From Albibeggiatoa sp964388965 (lineage in GTDB: Bacteria > Pseudomonadota > Gammaproteobacteria > Beggiatoales > Beggiatoaceae), in NCBI GenBank assembly GCA_964388965.1, contig CAYMCP010000010.1, forward strand, positions 1-52,808: DNA of 52,808 nucleotides, read 5' to 3'. Below are positions 1 through 7,414 of the stretch, piece by piece. The notes under the pieces are model-generated. The model was not told the origin of the DNA and did no database searches. It was given only the letters and a program-made list of their open reading frames with translations. Position numbers and translations under genes: made by a program. Position 1 is the first letter of the stretch. Each line of letters opens with the position of its first letter.

Positions 1-36
1 CAGATGCAAGCCTATGCTGGAATTGCGTTGGAATAG
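1..36 (+). CDS. 3' end of a gene cut by the window edge (uncertain)
   Basis: Reading from base 1 gives eleven codons (QMQAYAGIALE) and then a TAG stop. This could be the C-terminus of a gene lying to the left. It is too short to identify, and open frames of this length occur by chance. The last bases overlap a repeat-like motif at 35-54. Confidence 0.2.
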   Translation, partial: QMQAYAGIALE

Positions 37-54
37 TTTTTCGGAGTTTTCAGT
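35..54 (+). repeat. Half of a MITE-like terminal repeat
   Basis: The 20 bases here (AGTTTTTCGGAGTTTTCAGT) closely match the right terminal repeat of the element at 13756-13861 and the reverse complement of its left terminal repeat. It is probably the right end of another copy whose remainder lies outside the window. Confidence 0.4.
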
Positions 55-66
55 TGGGAGGTAGCA

Positions 67-83
67 AGGACGCTCTGCGTCCT
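67..83. repeat. Short GC-rich palindrome (AGGACGC/GCGTCCT)
   Basis: A perfect 7-bp stem with a 3-nt loop. The arm matches the second hairpin of the twin-hairpin repeats at 16181, 16304, 18923 and 48831, so this is probably a solitary half-copy. No T-run follows, so it is not an obvious terminator. Confidence 0.4.
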
Positions 84-261
84 GATTGATTGTGAGTTAC
101 AAAATATGAAGTAAAATTTTCATCTGAACTGCGTGACTCCTACTTGTATTTCTGATGATGCTTGACTACCATGAAACACTTAACTATATGCTTATATTGA
201 AATTATTAACATAGGTAAATGAAAACAGACAAAAAATACTATGTTTTTTTATAATTCATCA

Positions 262-290
262 TTGACCATGTGAATTGATGCCATTATACT
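262..290 (+). promoter_or_regulatory. Sigma70-type promoter of the ATP synthase operon
   Basis: TTGACC at 262-267 and TATACT at 285-290 are separated by exactly 17 bases, close to consensus. Transcription would start near 297, about 55 bases before atpI. It is the best promoter match in the 37-350 spacer and is positioned to drive the whole operon. Confidence 0.65.
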
Positions 291-350
291 GCTTCCCTTG
301 TGTTGGCTAACAAGCCACTATGTTGGTTTTTAACAACAATTTAAGAAAAA

Positions 351-785
351 ATGAACGACACAAATAGACTACCACTTATCGATATAGGCACAAAGGCCAT
401 CTTCTCTGTATTAGCTCTCTGGGCTGCTGCCGTAAGTTTGTTTTTTCTTTACGCACAGGGAGAATTTGCGGCACAGTCTGCACTATTCGGCGTGTTTATT
501 GTCTTTTTCAATGTTTGGTTGACTCAACGCAAAATTAAAATTGCTATCTTTCTTGCCCAGAATTCTCCAGAACAAGCTGTTGGTACACTTTACCTTGCAG
601 CGGTTCAACGTTTTGCATTTACATTACTGTTTTTTATTATTGGCATGAGTTGGATACAATTGATGCCGATACCGATGCTTGTTGCATTTGCAGTGGCACA
701 ATTCAGTTACTTTTTCGCTGGGCGTAACGTAGATATAATATCGCCAGTACAAACAGTTTCAGATTCTAAATTAATTAAGCATTAG
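351..785 (+). CDS. atpI: ATP synthase subunit I (AtpI)
   Basis: A small 144-residue integral membrane protein with four predicted hydrophobic segments. It occupies the first position of the ATP synthase operon, where gammaproteobacteria carry AtpI. AtpI proteins are non-structural and are thought to help assemble the c-ring or supply Mg2+. Family assignment rests mainly on size, topology and position directly upstream of atpB, because AtpI sequences diverge quickly. The ATG follows an A-rich stretch with only a weak ribosome binding site. The gap to atpB is 12 bases. Confidence 0.85.
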   Translation: MNDTNRLPLIDIGTKAIFSVLALWAAAVSLFFLYAQGEFAAQSALFGVFIVFFNVWLTQRKIKIAIFLAQNSPEQAVGTLYLAAVQRFAFTLLFFIIGMSWIQLMPIPMLVAFAVAQFSYFFAGRNVDIISPVQTVSDSKLIKH

Positions 786-797
786 GGAGCAACTGAC

Positions 798-1604
798 GTG
801 GCTAGTGACGCACATGGTGAAGTTACTGCGGTTGAGTATATTCAACATCATCTTACCAATCTGAGTGTAGGTGAGGGGTTTTGGAGTCTCAATCTTGATA
901 CTTTGTTTTTCGGTGTAGGCATCGCCCTACTGATGGGATTAGTAGCTAAAAAAGTAGGCGATAGCTTGAGTTTGGAGAAACCTTCGGGTTTGCAAAATGC
1001 GGTCGAGGTTATCTTAGAATTTGTTGATAGCCAAGTTAGAGACTCATTCAATGCTAAAAATCCTCTAATCGGACCTTTGGCTCTTACCGTATTCGTGTGG
1101 ATTTTCCTAATGAATGCGATGGATTTAATCCCAGTAGATTTATTACCAATGGTTGCCTCTTGGATGGGTATTGAGTATTTAAAAGTTGTACCAACGACCG
1201 ACTTATCCGCAACATTTGGTTTATCATTCAGCGTGTTAGCCTTGATTATGTATTATAACTTCACAATCAAAGGTCCCATTGGTTTTGCAAAAATGTTCTT
1301 ATTCCATCCATTTGCAGCCAATAACATCATCTTAAAAATTATCTTGATGCCAATCAACGTCATGATGACCACGATTGAAGAATTAGCTAAACCAATCAGC
1401 ATGGGCTTACGTTTATTTGGTAATATGTTCGCAGGTGAATTAATTTTTATCTTGATTGCAATTTTACCTTGGTGGATTCAATGGGCACCGGGTGGTGCGT
1501 GGGCGATCTTCCACATTGTCGTCATTACATTACAAGCATTCATTTTTATGTTGTTGACAATTGTTTATTTGAGTATCGCGCATCAATCATTAGATGATCA
1601 CTAA
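798..1604 (+). CDS. atpB: F1Fo ATP synthase subunit a (AtpB)
   Basis: The membrane stator subunit that carries the proton half-channels against the c-ring. The product has 268 residues, normal for the family. The conserved helix around residues 195-215 (EELAKPISMGLRLFGNMFAG) contains the essential arginine of the LRLFGN motif. A C-terminal hydrophobic hairpin (VVITLQAFIFMLLTIVYL) supplies the conserved glutamine. The start is a GTG preceded by AGGGAGC, which is a good ribosome binding site. A 127-base spacer with a hairpin separates it from atpE. Confidence 0.97.
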   Translation: MASDAHGEVTAVEYIQHHLTNLSVGEGFWSLNLDTLFFGVGIALLMGLVAKKVGDSLSLEKPSGLQNAVEVILEFVDSQVRDSFNAKNPLIGPLALTVFVWIFLMNAMDLIPVDLLPMVASWMGIEYLKVVPTTDLSATFGLSFSVLALIMYYNFTIKGPIGFAKMFLFHPFAANNIILKIILMPINVMMTTIEELAKPISMGLRLFGNMFAGELIFILIAILPWWIQWAPGGAWAIFHIVVITLQAFIFMLLTIVYLSIAHQSLDDH

Positions 1605-1622
1605 TCAAAATGCGGTAGGAGT

Positions 1623-1638
1623 GCAAAATTTATTTTGC
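1623..1638 (+). promoter_or_regulatory. Hairpin in the atpB-atpE spacer
   Basis: GCAAAA and TTTTGC form a 6-bp stem around TTTA, flanked by GTGC...GCAC segments that could extend the pairing. No terminator T-run follows. In other bacteria the atpB-atpE spacer boosts translation or stability of the c-subunit message, needed in about ten copies per complex. A similar role here is an inference. A near-identical hairpin occurs at 22089-22106. Confidence 0.35.
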
Positions 1639-1731
1639 TCGCACGGAATAAATACTGCACTTCTTGGATTTTAGATAATAATAGACTTTTATTTTTTAGT
1701 ATCATTAACTTTAACTTTAAGGAGAACTCAC

Positions 1732-2040
1732 ATGAGTGCTGAAATGATTAGTCCAGAAGCTATGGCGCAAGTTGGTGCTGTTTACGCTAACACTGTTCTA
1801 GTTGTAGGTATCATCTTAGCGGCGGCGGCTTTCGCGTCTGCTTTTGGTTGGGCAATTATTTGTTCTAAATACTTAGAAGGTATTGCGCGTCAACCTGAAA
1901 TGCGTGCACAACTAATGGGTCAAATGTTATTTACTGGTGGTTTAATGGAAGCTTTCCCAATGATCGCTTTGGGTATTGCGATGTTCTTCACTTTCGCTAA
2001 TCCGTTTGCTGACGCGGTTAAAGCTGCCATCGGTCTATAA
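1732..2040 (+). CDS. atpE: F1Fo ATP synthase subunit c (AtpE)
   Basis: The proteolipid of the rotating c-ring. It has 102 residues with two transmembrane helices joined by the polar loop ARQPE (residues 52-56). The ion-binding carboxylate is Glu73 in LMEAFPMI. The second helix lacks an obvious sodium-coordinating pattern, so proton coupling is more likely, although this was judged by eye. The ATG follows AAGGAGAA, the strongest ribosome binding site in the operon, consistent with the high copy number needed. Confidence 0.96.
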   Translation: MSAEMISPEAMAQVGAVYANTVLVVGIILAAAAFASAFGWAIICSKYLEGIARQPEMRAQLMGQMLFTGGLMEAFPMIALGIAMFFTFANPFADAVKAAIGL

Positions 2041-2076
2041 TCGAGCTTTCTAGCTTGACTAGACTGGAGGTCTATA

Positions 2077-2547
2077 GTGAACCTAACTGCGACAATATTT
2101 GGTCAAATCGGTACGTTTATCGTGCTGGTGTGGTTCATCAATCGGGTCTTGTGGATTCCCATGACTCGAATGTTGGAAGAACGGCGTGCGAAAATTTCTG
2201 AAGGTTTGCAGGCAGCAGAACGTAGTCAACAAGATTTAGAGTTGGCACAGAAAAAATTTGCTGAAACCTTACGCGAAGCGAAACAGAAAGCGGCTGAAAT
2301 CATTGCTAAAGCTGAAAAACAAGCCAGCGAACGCATTGAACAGTCAAAAGATGAGGCACGTATCGAAGGGCAACGTCAATTAGATGCCGCGAAAGCTGAA
2401 ATTGAGCAAGAAGCCAGTCGCGCAAAAGAGCAATTACGTGAAGAAGTTATGGCAATTGCTTTGGCGGCTGCGGAAAAAGTTTTAGCGCGTGAAATTGACG
2501 CTAGTGCTCACAATGATTTTGTGAAAAAAATGATTCAGGAACTGTAA
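2077..2547 (+). CDS. atpF: F1Fo ATP synthase subunit b (AtpF)
   Basis: The peripheral stalk subunit that holds F1 to the membrane. It has 156 residues: an N-terminal transmembrane segment (about residues 5-25), then a long charged, alanine-rich helix typical of the parallel b-dimer. The start is GTG, eight bases after a clear TGGAGG ribosome binding site. Ten bases separate it from atpH. Confidence 0.96.
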   Translation: MNLTATIFGQIGTFIVLVWFINRVLWIPMTRMLEERRAKISEGLQAAERSQQDLELAQKKFAETLREAKQKAAEIIAKAEKQASERIEQSKDEARIEGQRQLDAAKAEIEQEASRAKEQLREEVMAIALAAAEKVLAREIDASAHNDFVKKMIQEL

Positions 2548-2557
2548 GGCGTTAGCT

Positions 2558-3091
2558 ATGGCAGAACTTTCCACCGTAGCACGTCCTTATGCGGAAGCGA
2601 TTATTAACTTAGCAACAGAAAAAAACACTTTGGACAAATGGTCTGATGACTTGAGTTTTTTGTCAACAATGACTCAAGATAGTGCTGTTGCTAAGATGGT
2701 TGCCAATCCAAACGTTGATACGCAAACATTAACTAAAATTTTACTCGATGTATGCGAGTCGGAAGGCGATGTTGTCAAAAATTTAGTGAAAACTTTAATT
2801 GACAATCAGCGTTTGGGCGTTGTGCCGCATATCGCGGTTGAATACGAAAAATTGAAAGCGGAAAAGCAAAATATACTCAAGGTTGAGTTGGTGTCAGCTT
2901 ACGAGGTGACACCTGAGCAGCAACAGGAGTTGCAAACCGCTTTAGAAAAACGTTTTGGCAAACAGATAAATATATGTGTCAGTCTTAATGCTGATATTGT
3001 CGGTGGTTGGATCATTCGCGCAGGCGATGAGGTCATCGATGCTTCTGTTAAGGGACGTTTGCAACAATTGGCTACTGAATTACGCCAATAA
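2558..3091 (+). CDS. atpH: F1Fo ATP synthase subunit delta (AtpH)
   Basis: The 177-residue subunit that links the b-stalk to the top of the alpha3beta3 hexamer. It opens with the family signature TVARPYAEAI and ends with the conserved block around IVGGWIIRAGDEVIDASVKGRL. Length is normal. It lies 18 bases before atpA in the standard gene order. Confidence 0.96.
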   Translation: MAELSTVARPYAEAIINLATEKNTLDKWSDDLSFLSTMTQDSAVAKMVANPNVDTQTLTKILLDVCESEGDVVKNLVKTLIDNQRLGVVPHIAVEYEKLKAEKQNILKVELVSAYEVTPEQQQELQTALEKRFGKQINICVSLNADIVGGWIIRAGDEVIDASVKGRLQQLATELRQ

Positions 3092-3109
3092 AAACGAGAT
3101 TTAAACAAT

Positions 3110-4651
3110 ATGCAGCTTAATCCATCAGAAATCAGTGAACTGATTAAAAAGAAAATTGAAAGTTATGACTTAGGGACAGAATCTCGTAGTGAAGGTTCTG
3201 TTGTGAGCGTAACCGACGGTATCGTCCGTATTCACGGATTAGCAGATGCGTTACAAGGTGAAATGCTTGACTTCGGTGATAGCACTTTCGGTATGGCATT
3301 AAACCTTGAGCAAGACTCTGTTGGCGCGGTAGTTTTAGGTCCTTATGAACATATTTCAGAAGGTCATACCGTTAAATGTACAGGTAGAATTTTAGAAGTA
3401 CCTGTAGGCACTGAGTTACTAGGTCGTGTCGTGAACCCATTGGGTAGTGCGATTGACGGTAAAGGTGCTACTGGCGCAACGCAAACTTTACCTTTAGAAC
3501 GTATTGCACCAGGGGTTATTAGTCGTCAATCCGTTGACGAACCTGTGCAAACGGGCTTGAAATCAATTGACGCTATGGTGCCAATTGGTCGCGGTCAGCG
3601 TGAGTTGATTATTGGTGATCGTCAAACAGGTAAAACCGCAGTTGCGATTGATACGATTATTAACCAAAAAGGTACAGGTGTTAAATGTATCTATGTGGCT
3701 ATAGGTCAAAAAGCTTCTTCTGTCGCTAACGTAGTGCGCAAATTAGAGGAACATGACGCAATGGAACATACAATTATTGTTTCAGCGTCTGCTTCTGAAT
3801 CAGCAGCATTACAATTTATCGCGCCTTATGCGGGTTGTGCGATGGGCGAGTATTTCCGTGACCGTGGTGAGGATGCGTTAATTATTTATGATGATTTGAC
3901 TAAACAAGCTTGGGCTTATCGTCAAGTCTCATTATTGTTACGTCGTCCGCCTGGTCGTGAAGCCTATCCCGGTGACGTTTTCTACTTGCACTCTCGTTTA
4001 TTAGAACGTGCTGCACGAGTCAATCCTAGCTACGTTGAGAAGATGACGAATGGTGAAGTAAAAGGTAAAACTGGTTCTCTGACTGCATTACCTATTATTG
4101 AAACCCAAGCGGGTGACGTGTCTGCTTTCGTGCCTACTAACGTTATTTCGATTACTGACGGTCAAATCTACTTAGAAACTGATTTATTTAACGCAGGTGT
4201 TCGTCCAGCGATTAATCCGGGTTTATCGGTGTCTCGTGTAGGTGGTGCGGCACAAACGAAAATTATCAAAAAATTAGGTGGTGGTGTTCGTTTAGACTTA
4301 GCGCAGTATCGTGAGTTAGCGGCGTTCGCACAGTTTGCCTCTGATTTAGATGAAAACACTCGTAAACAGATTGAACGTGGTCAACGTGTAACGGAATTGA
4401 TGAAGCAAAAGCAATATGCTCCGTTAAGCGTTGCTGAGATGGCAACTTCATTGTTTGCGGTCAACAAGGGTTACATTGACAGTGTTCCTGTAAACAAAGT
4501 ATTAGCATTTGAACATGCGTTAATTGCTTATATGAACAATAATCAAGCAGATTTGATGAAAACTATTAATGAAACAGGTAATTACAACGATGACATTGAA
4601 AGCAAGTTAAAAGCGGCTTTGGATGATTTTGTTGCTAATCATACTTGGTAG
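3110..4651 (+). CDS. atpA: F1Fo ATP synthase subunit alpha (AtpA)
   Basis: The non-catalytic nucleotide-binding subunit of F1, 513 residues, full length. The P-loop GDRQTGKTA lies near residue 170. The alpha-subunit signature (PAINPGLSVSRVGGAAQ) is near residue 365, and the N-terminus begins with the usual MQLNPSEISELIK. The next gene in standard order, atpG, is displaced by nearly 1.85 kb of unrelated genes. Confidence 0.98.
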   Translation: MQLNPSEISELIKKKIESYDLGTESRSEGSVVSVTDGIVRIHGLADALQGEMLDFGDSTFGMALNLEQDSVGAVVLGPYEHISEGHTVKCTGRILEVPVGTELLGRVVNPLGSAIDGKGATGATQTLPLERIAPGVISRQSVDEPVQTGLKSIDAMVPIGRGQRELIIGDRQTGKTAVAIDTIINQKGTGVKCIYVAIGQKASSVANVVRKLEEHDAMEHTIIVSASASESAALQFIAPYAGCAMGEYFRDRGEDALIIYDDLTKQAWAYRQVSLLLRRPPGREAYPGDVFYLHSRLLERAARVNPSYVEKMTNGEVKGKTGSLTALPIIETQAGDVSAFVPTNVISITDGQIYLETDLFNAGVRPAINPGLSVSRVGGAAQTKIIKKLGGGVRLDLAQYRELAAFAQFASDLDENTRKQIERGQRVTELMKQKQYAPLSVAEMATSLFAVNKGYIDSVPVNKVLAFEHALIAYMNNNQADLMKTINETGNYNDDIESKLKAALDDFVANHTW

Positions 4652-4671
4652 TTTGCTTAAAAGTTAGCCGT

Positions 4672-4734
4672 AGGATTGGCAGTCTTGATCTTAAAACTAT
4701 TTGAGATTTAAAATGTTATGTGACTGTCAGTCCT
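4672..4734 (+). promoter_or_regulatory. Long RNA stem just after atpA
   Basis: AGGATTGGCAGTC (4672-4684) and GACTGTCAGTCCT (4722-4734) pair over all 13 positions as RNA, counting two G-U wobbles. The loop is 37 nt. It lies 21 bases after the atpA stop and before the inserted gene cassette. No T-run follows, so it looks like a processing or stability element, or a partial attenuator, rather than a full terminator. Confidence 0.45.
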
Positions 4735-4770
4735 CGTTCTTGGATTTTAAGTTGGCGATTTTTGATTTAA

Positions 4771-4929
4771 ATGACTCCAAAAGCCAAAAAAATACTCAAG
4801 CTAGTTCTCGAAGAGATTGTATTACTCGGTGTTTTATTGCTAGTGTTTGGGCTAACCTTTGAAGGTGCTATTATTTCAATAGTGTTAGGTTTGGTTGTTT
4901 TGATGATAGGTTTGAAGATAATTAAGTGA
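4771..4929 (+). CDS. 52-residue membrane peptide at the start of the inserted cassette
   Basis: ATG to TGA encodes 52 residues: a basic N-terminus (MTPKAKKILK) followed by two closely spaced hydrophobic stretches, about residues 11-30 and 33-50, separated by the polar turn FEGA. It overlaps the start of the downstream nuclease gene by four bases (GTGA), a classic translational-coupling arrangement, which argues that it is real. No obvious ribosome binding site precedes its ATG. It is not recognised as a member of any family. Confidence 0.6.
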   Translation: MTPKAKKILKLVLEEIVLLGVLLLVFGLTFEGAIISIVLGLVVLMIGLKIIK

Positions 4930-5807
4930 AACTCAAAAAATTTAAATATAGTCCAATTTTGGGTTGGTCAGTCAGTAGATATGAGATATTTCAAACTTGT
5001 AAACGGCGATATTTTTATAATTATTACGCAAAATACGATAGTGAATTTACACGCGAACAAATTGATTTTTTAAAGAAATTAACCACTGTTCCGTTAGAAG
5101 TTGGCAATATAGTCCATGATATACATAAAAAATTATTAGAACGATTACAGAAAACCACACAAATTTTAGATAGTAAACGGTTTGATGATTACTGCTATAA
5201 ATTAACTAAAGAATATTGCGAAAATAAGACGTTTGCCGAAATTTATTATCATCAGCAAACACAAGTTAAAATAGATGAAATATATGAGCAAGTTCGGTTT
5301 TGTATTCAAAACTTCTTGCAAAGTGAACGATTTCACTGGCTCTTTGACAAAGCGATAGCACGTAGTAGCGAATGGTTGATTGAGCCTGATGGTTTTGGCG
5401 AGACTCGCATCAATGATTTGAAAGCATATTGCAAAGTAGATTTTTTATTTCCAGTGGAGGATGATTATTACATTTTAGACTGGAAAACGGGTAAGCCTGA
5501 TACGGCAAAACACGCTAAACAAATGGTTGGTTATGCGACTTGGGCAAGTTATCATTTCGACGCTAAACCAGAAAATATTAAACCATTGGTTTGTTATTTG
5601 TCGCCTGAATACGCTGAACTGCCTGTAATAATTACAGAATTTGATATTGCAAGCTTTGCAGAGCAGGTAAAAGTCGAAACGGAAGAGATGTATCAATACT
5701 GCACATTTGTGCAGGAAAATATCCCAACAATCAAGTCAACGTTTACGCTGACAGAAAATGCAAAATTGTGTGAATATTGTCATTTTCGGGAGTTGTGTGG
5801 GCGATAA
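4926..5807 (+). CDS. PD-(D/E)XK nuclease, Cas4/RecB/AddB-like, with Fe-S cysteines
   Basis: A 293-residue protein with the RecB-family nuclease layout: GxxVH (Gly60-His64), Asp172 in VDFLF, Asp185-Trp-Lys187 in LDWKTGK, and a QMxxY element (Gln199-Tyr203). Cys25 together with Cys282, Cys285 and Cys291 gives the one-plus-three cysteine pattern that holds a [4Fe-4S] cluster in Cas4 and AddB. These are the residues expected for an active metal-dependent exonuclease. No cas genes or CRISPR array are in the window, so Cas4 proper is unlikely. The start is GTG, coupled to the upstream small gene. It lies inside the ATP synthase operon, which is unusual. Confidence 0.85.
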   Translation: MKLKKFKYSPILGWSVSRYEIFQTCKRRYFYNYYAKYDSEFTREQIDFLKKLTTVPLEVGNIVHDIHKKLLERLQKTTQILDSKRFDDYCYKLTKEYCENKTFAEIYYHQQTQVKIDEIYEQVRFCIQNFLQSERFHWLFDKAIARSSEWLIEPDGFGETRINDLKAYCKVDFLFPVEDDYYILDWKTGKPDTAKHAKQMVGYATWASYHFDAKPENIKPLVCYLSPEYAELPVIITEFDIASFAEQVKVETEEMYQYCTFVQENIPTIKSTFTLTENAKLCEYCHFRELCGR

Positions 5808-5810
5808 CAA

Positions 5811-6173
5811 GTGACAGTAGAGAAAGTTGAAAGTTATCAAAAAGCCAAAGCATTTTTAGACGATGCTAAACTACTATTAGAACATCAACGTTTTAATTCA
5901 GCTATTAGCCGTGCTTATTATGCATTATATCAGTTTAGTATTTATATTTTGGCTCAACATGGTGAAACTCGCAAAAATGACAAACGGTCTCACTATGGTA
6001 TTCAGAGAGCTTTAAAAGATAAAAATATTGTAGTTAAAGAAAGTCTTTTGTCCGATGTAATAGCTGACACTTATCAGTTGCGAGTCGTTTCTGATTATCG
6101 TGGTGGCAATGCAAATGAAGATAGAGTTAGGCTAATTATTAGCCAATTAACAGCTCTCCTAGAGGAGTATTAA
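5811..6173 (+). CDS. HEPN-domain (UPF0332-like) protein
   Basis: A 120-residue all-helical protein. The segment AISRAYYALYQFSIYIL (about residues 31-47) is the hallmark of the UPF0332/HEPN group, and a second conserved patch SHYGIQRAL follows near residue 60. The usual RNase signature R-x4-6-H is not evident: near residue 90 the sequence reads RVVSDYRGG with no histidine. It may therefore be catalytically inactive or use other residues. HEPN proteins commonly act as toxins or nucleic-acid-binding accessories in defence loci. The start is GTG, three bases after the nuclease stop. Confidence 0.75.
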   Translation: MTVEKVESYQKAKAFLDDAKLLLEHQRFNSAISRAYYALYQFSIYILAQHGETRKNDKRSHYGIQRALKDKNIVVKESLLSDVIADTYQLRVVSDYRGGNANEDRVRLIISQLTALLEEY

Positions 6174-6175
6174 CC

Positions 6176-6418
6176 ATGAGAACATTAGATTATTGGGCAG
6201 AAGAAATTGCAGCTCAAATTAGACAATACGATCCACATGCGCAAATTGATATAACAAGAGATACTTATGAAGGTGAAGATGCCTACGTTGTTGTAGAAAC
6301 AGTAAAAGATGTAGGTGAAGTAATGGATATAGCCCGTGAAACCCAAAATAATGCGATGGATGATGGCTACTTTATCCCTGTATTGCCAACTGAATTGAAA
6401 AAAGTAGTTGGTCTATAA
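6176..6418 (+). CDS. 80-residue unknown protein, partner of the HEPN gene
   Basis: An acidic 80-residue protein beginning two bases after the HEPN stop, with a good AGAGGAG ribosome binding site inside the end of the HEPN gene. Predicted pattern: an N-terminal helix, two strands (QIDITRD, DAYVVVETV), a helix (VMDIARETQNNAMDD) and a short strand GYFIPVLP. I do not recognise the family. Size and tight linkage to a HEPN gene suggest an antitoxin or cofactor, but no nucleotidyltransferase (MNT) motif is present, so a standard HEPN-MNT pair is not supported. Confidence 0.6.
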   Translation: MRTLDYWAEEIAAQIRQYDPHAQIDITRDTYEGEDAYVVVETVKDVGEVMDIARETQNNAMDDGYFIPVLPTELKKVVGL

Positions 6419-6497
6419 ACGGCAAAATATTCAGCATAGAACAAAATATGATGTTTAAAAAATCAAACTAAAATTCTCAAACTTTTAGGACTTACTT

Positions 6498-7364
6498 ATG
6501 GCTGGTGCAAAAGAGATTCGTGGTAAAATTGCGAGCATTAAAAACACGCGAAAAATTACTAAAGCGATGGAGATGGTCGCAGCCAGTAAGATGCGTAAAG
6601 CGCAAGACAGGATGCGCAAATCACGCCCTTATTCTGAAAAAATTCTTAAAGTTATCAATCACCTTGCTCATGCGCATCCAGAGTATCAACACGCATACAT
6701 GCAAGAACGTGAAGTTAAACGGGTCGGTGTGATTATCATCTCCTCTGACAAAGGGTTGTGCGGTGGCTTAAATACCAATATCTTTAAAACTTCGATTAAC
6801 CAGTTGAAGCAATGGAGTGACAAAGGTATTGAGGTGGATATTTGTACTATTGGTAACAAGGGCGCAGGCTTTTTCAAGCGTATTGGTGGTAATATCGTTG
6901 CGCAAACGACACATTTAGGCGATGCGCCACAGTTAGAGGACTTAATCGGCTTGGTAAAAGTCATGTTGGATAATTACAGCGATGGTAAAATTGACCAAAT
7001 TCACTTAATTTATAATCATTTCGTCAATACGATGACTCAAGACCGCCGTGTACACCAATTAGTACCGATTAAAGTTGAACAAGAAATGGAAGATTTACAA
7101 AAACATTCTTGGGATTATTTATATGAACCTTCTTCAGAAGAGGTATTAGACGGTTTGTTAATGCGTTACGTTGAATCTTTAGCTTATCAGGGTGTCGTTG
7201 AAAACATCGCGTGTGAGCAGGCAGCGCGTATGGTAGCAATGAAAAGTGCATCCGATAATGCAGGTGATCTCATTGATGAATTGCAATTGGTCTACAACAA
7301 AGCCCGTCAAGCTGCAATTACCCAAGAAATTTCTGAAATCGTCGCGGGTGCGGCAGCCGTTTAA
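6498..7364 (+). CDS. atpG: F1Fo ATP synthase subunit gamma (AtpG)
   Basis: The rotating central shaft of F1, 288 residues. The N-terminal helix MAGAKEIRGKIASIKNTRKI and the C-terminal helix with RQAAITQEISEIVAGAAA are the conserved coiled-coil elements, and the SSDKGLCGGLN segment (near residue 85) is also conserved. Length and ends are normal, so the upstream insertion has not damaged the gene. It is preceded by an A+T-rich 79-base spacer with a weak ribosome binding site. Confidence 0.97.
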   Translation: MAGAKEIRGKIASIKNTRKITKAMEMVAASKMRKAQDRMRKSRPYSEKILKVINHLAHAHPEYQHAYMQEREVKRVGVIIISSDKGLCGGLNTNIFKTSINQLKQWSDKGIEVDICTIGNKGAGFFKRIGGNIVAQTTHLGDAPQLEDLIGLVKVMLDNYSDGKIDQIHLIYNHFVNTMTQDRRVHQLVPIKVEQEMEDLQKHSWDYLYEPSSEEVLDGLLMRYVESLAYQGVVENIACEQAARMVAMKSASDNAGDLIDELQLVYNKARQAAITQEISEIVAGAAAV

Positions 7365-7414
7365 TCAGATTTTAGTTAATTAGATAAATTTTAAATTTGC
7401 AAGAGGAACGAGTG

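Noticed and set aside
4926..5807. Cas4 of a CRISPR-Cas system
   Set aside because: The nuclease has the Cas4/AddB cysteine pattern, but no direct-repeat array or other cas gene is in the window.
7397..7414. Upstream TTG start for atpD
   Set aside because: It would place the clear AAGAGG ribosome binding site inside the gene; the family begins at the ATG at 7415.
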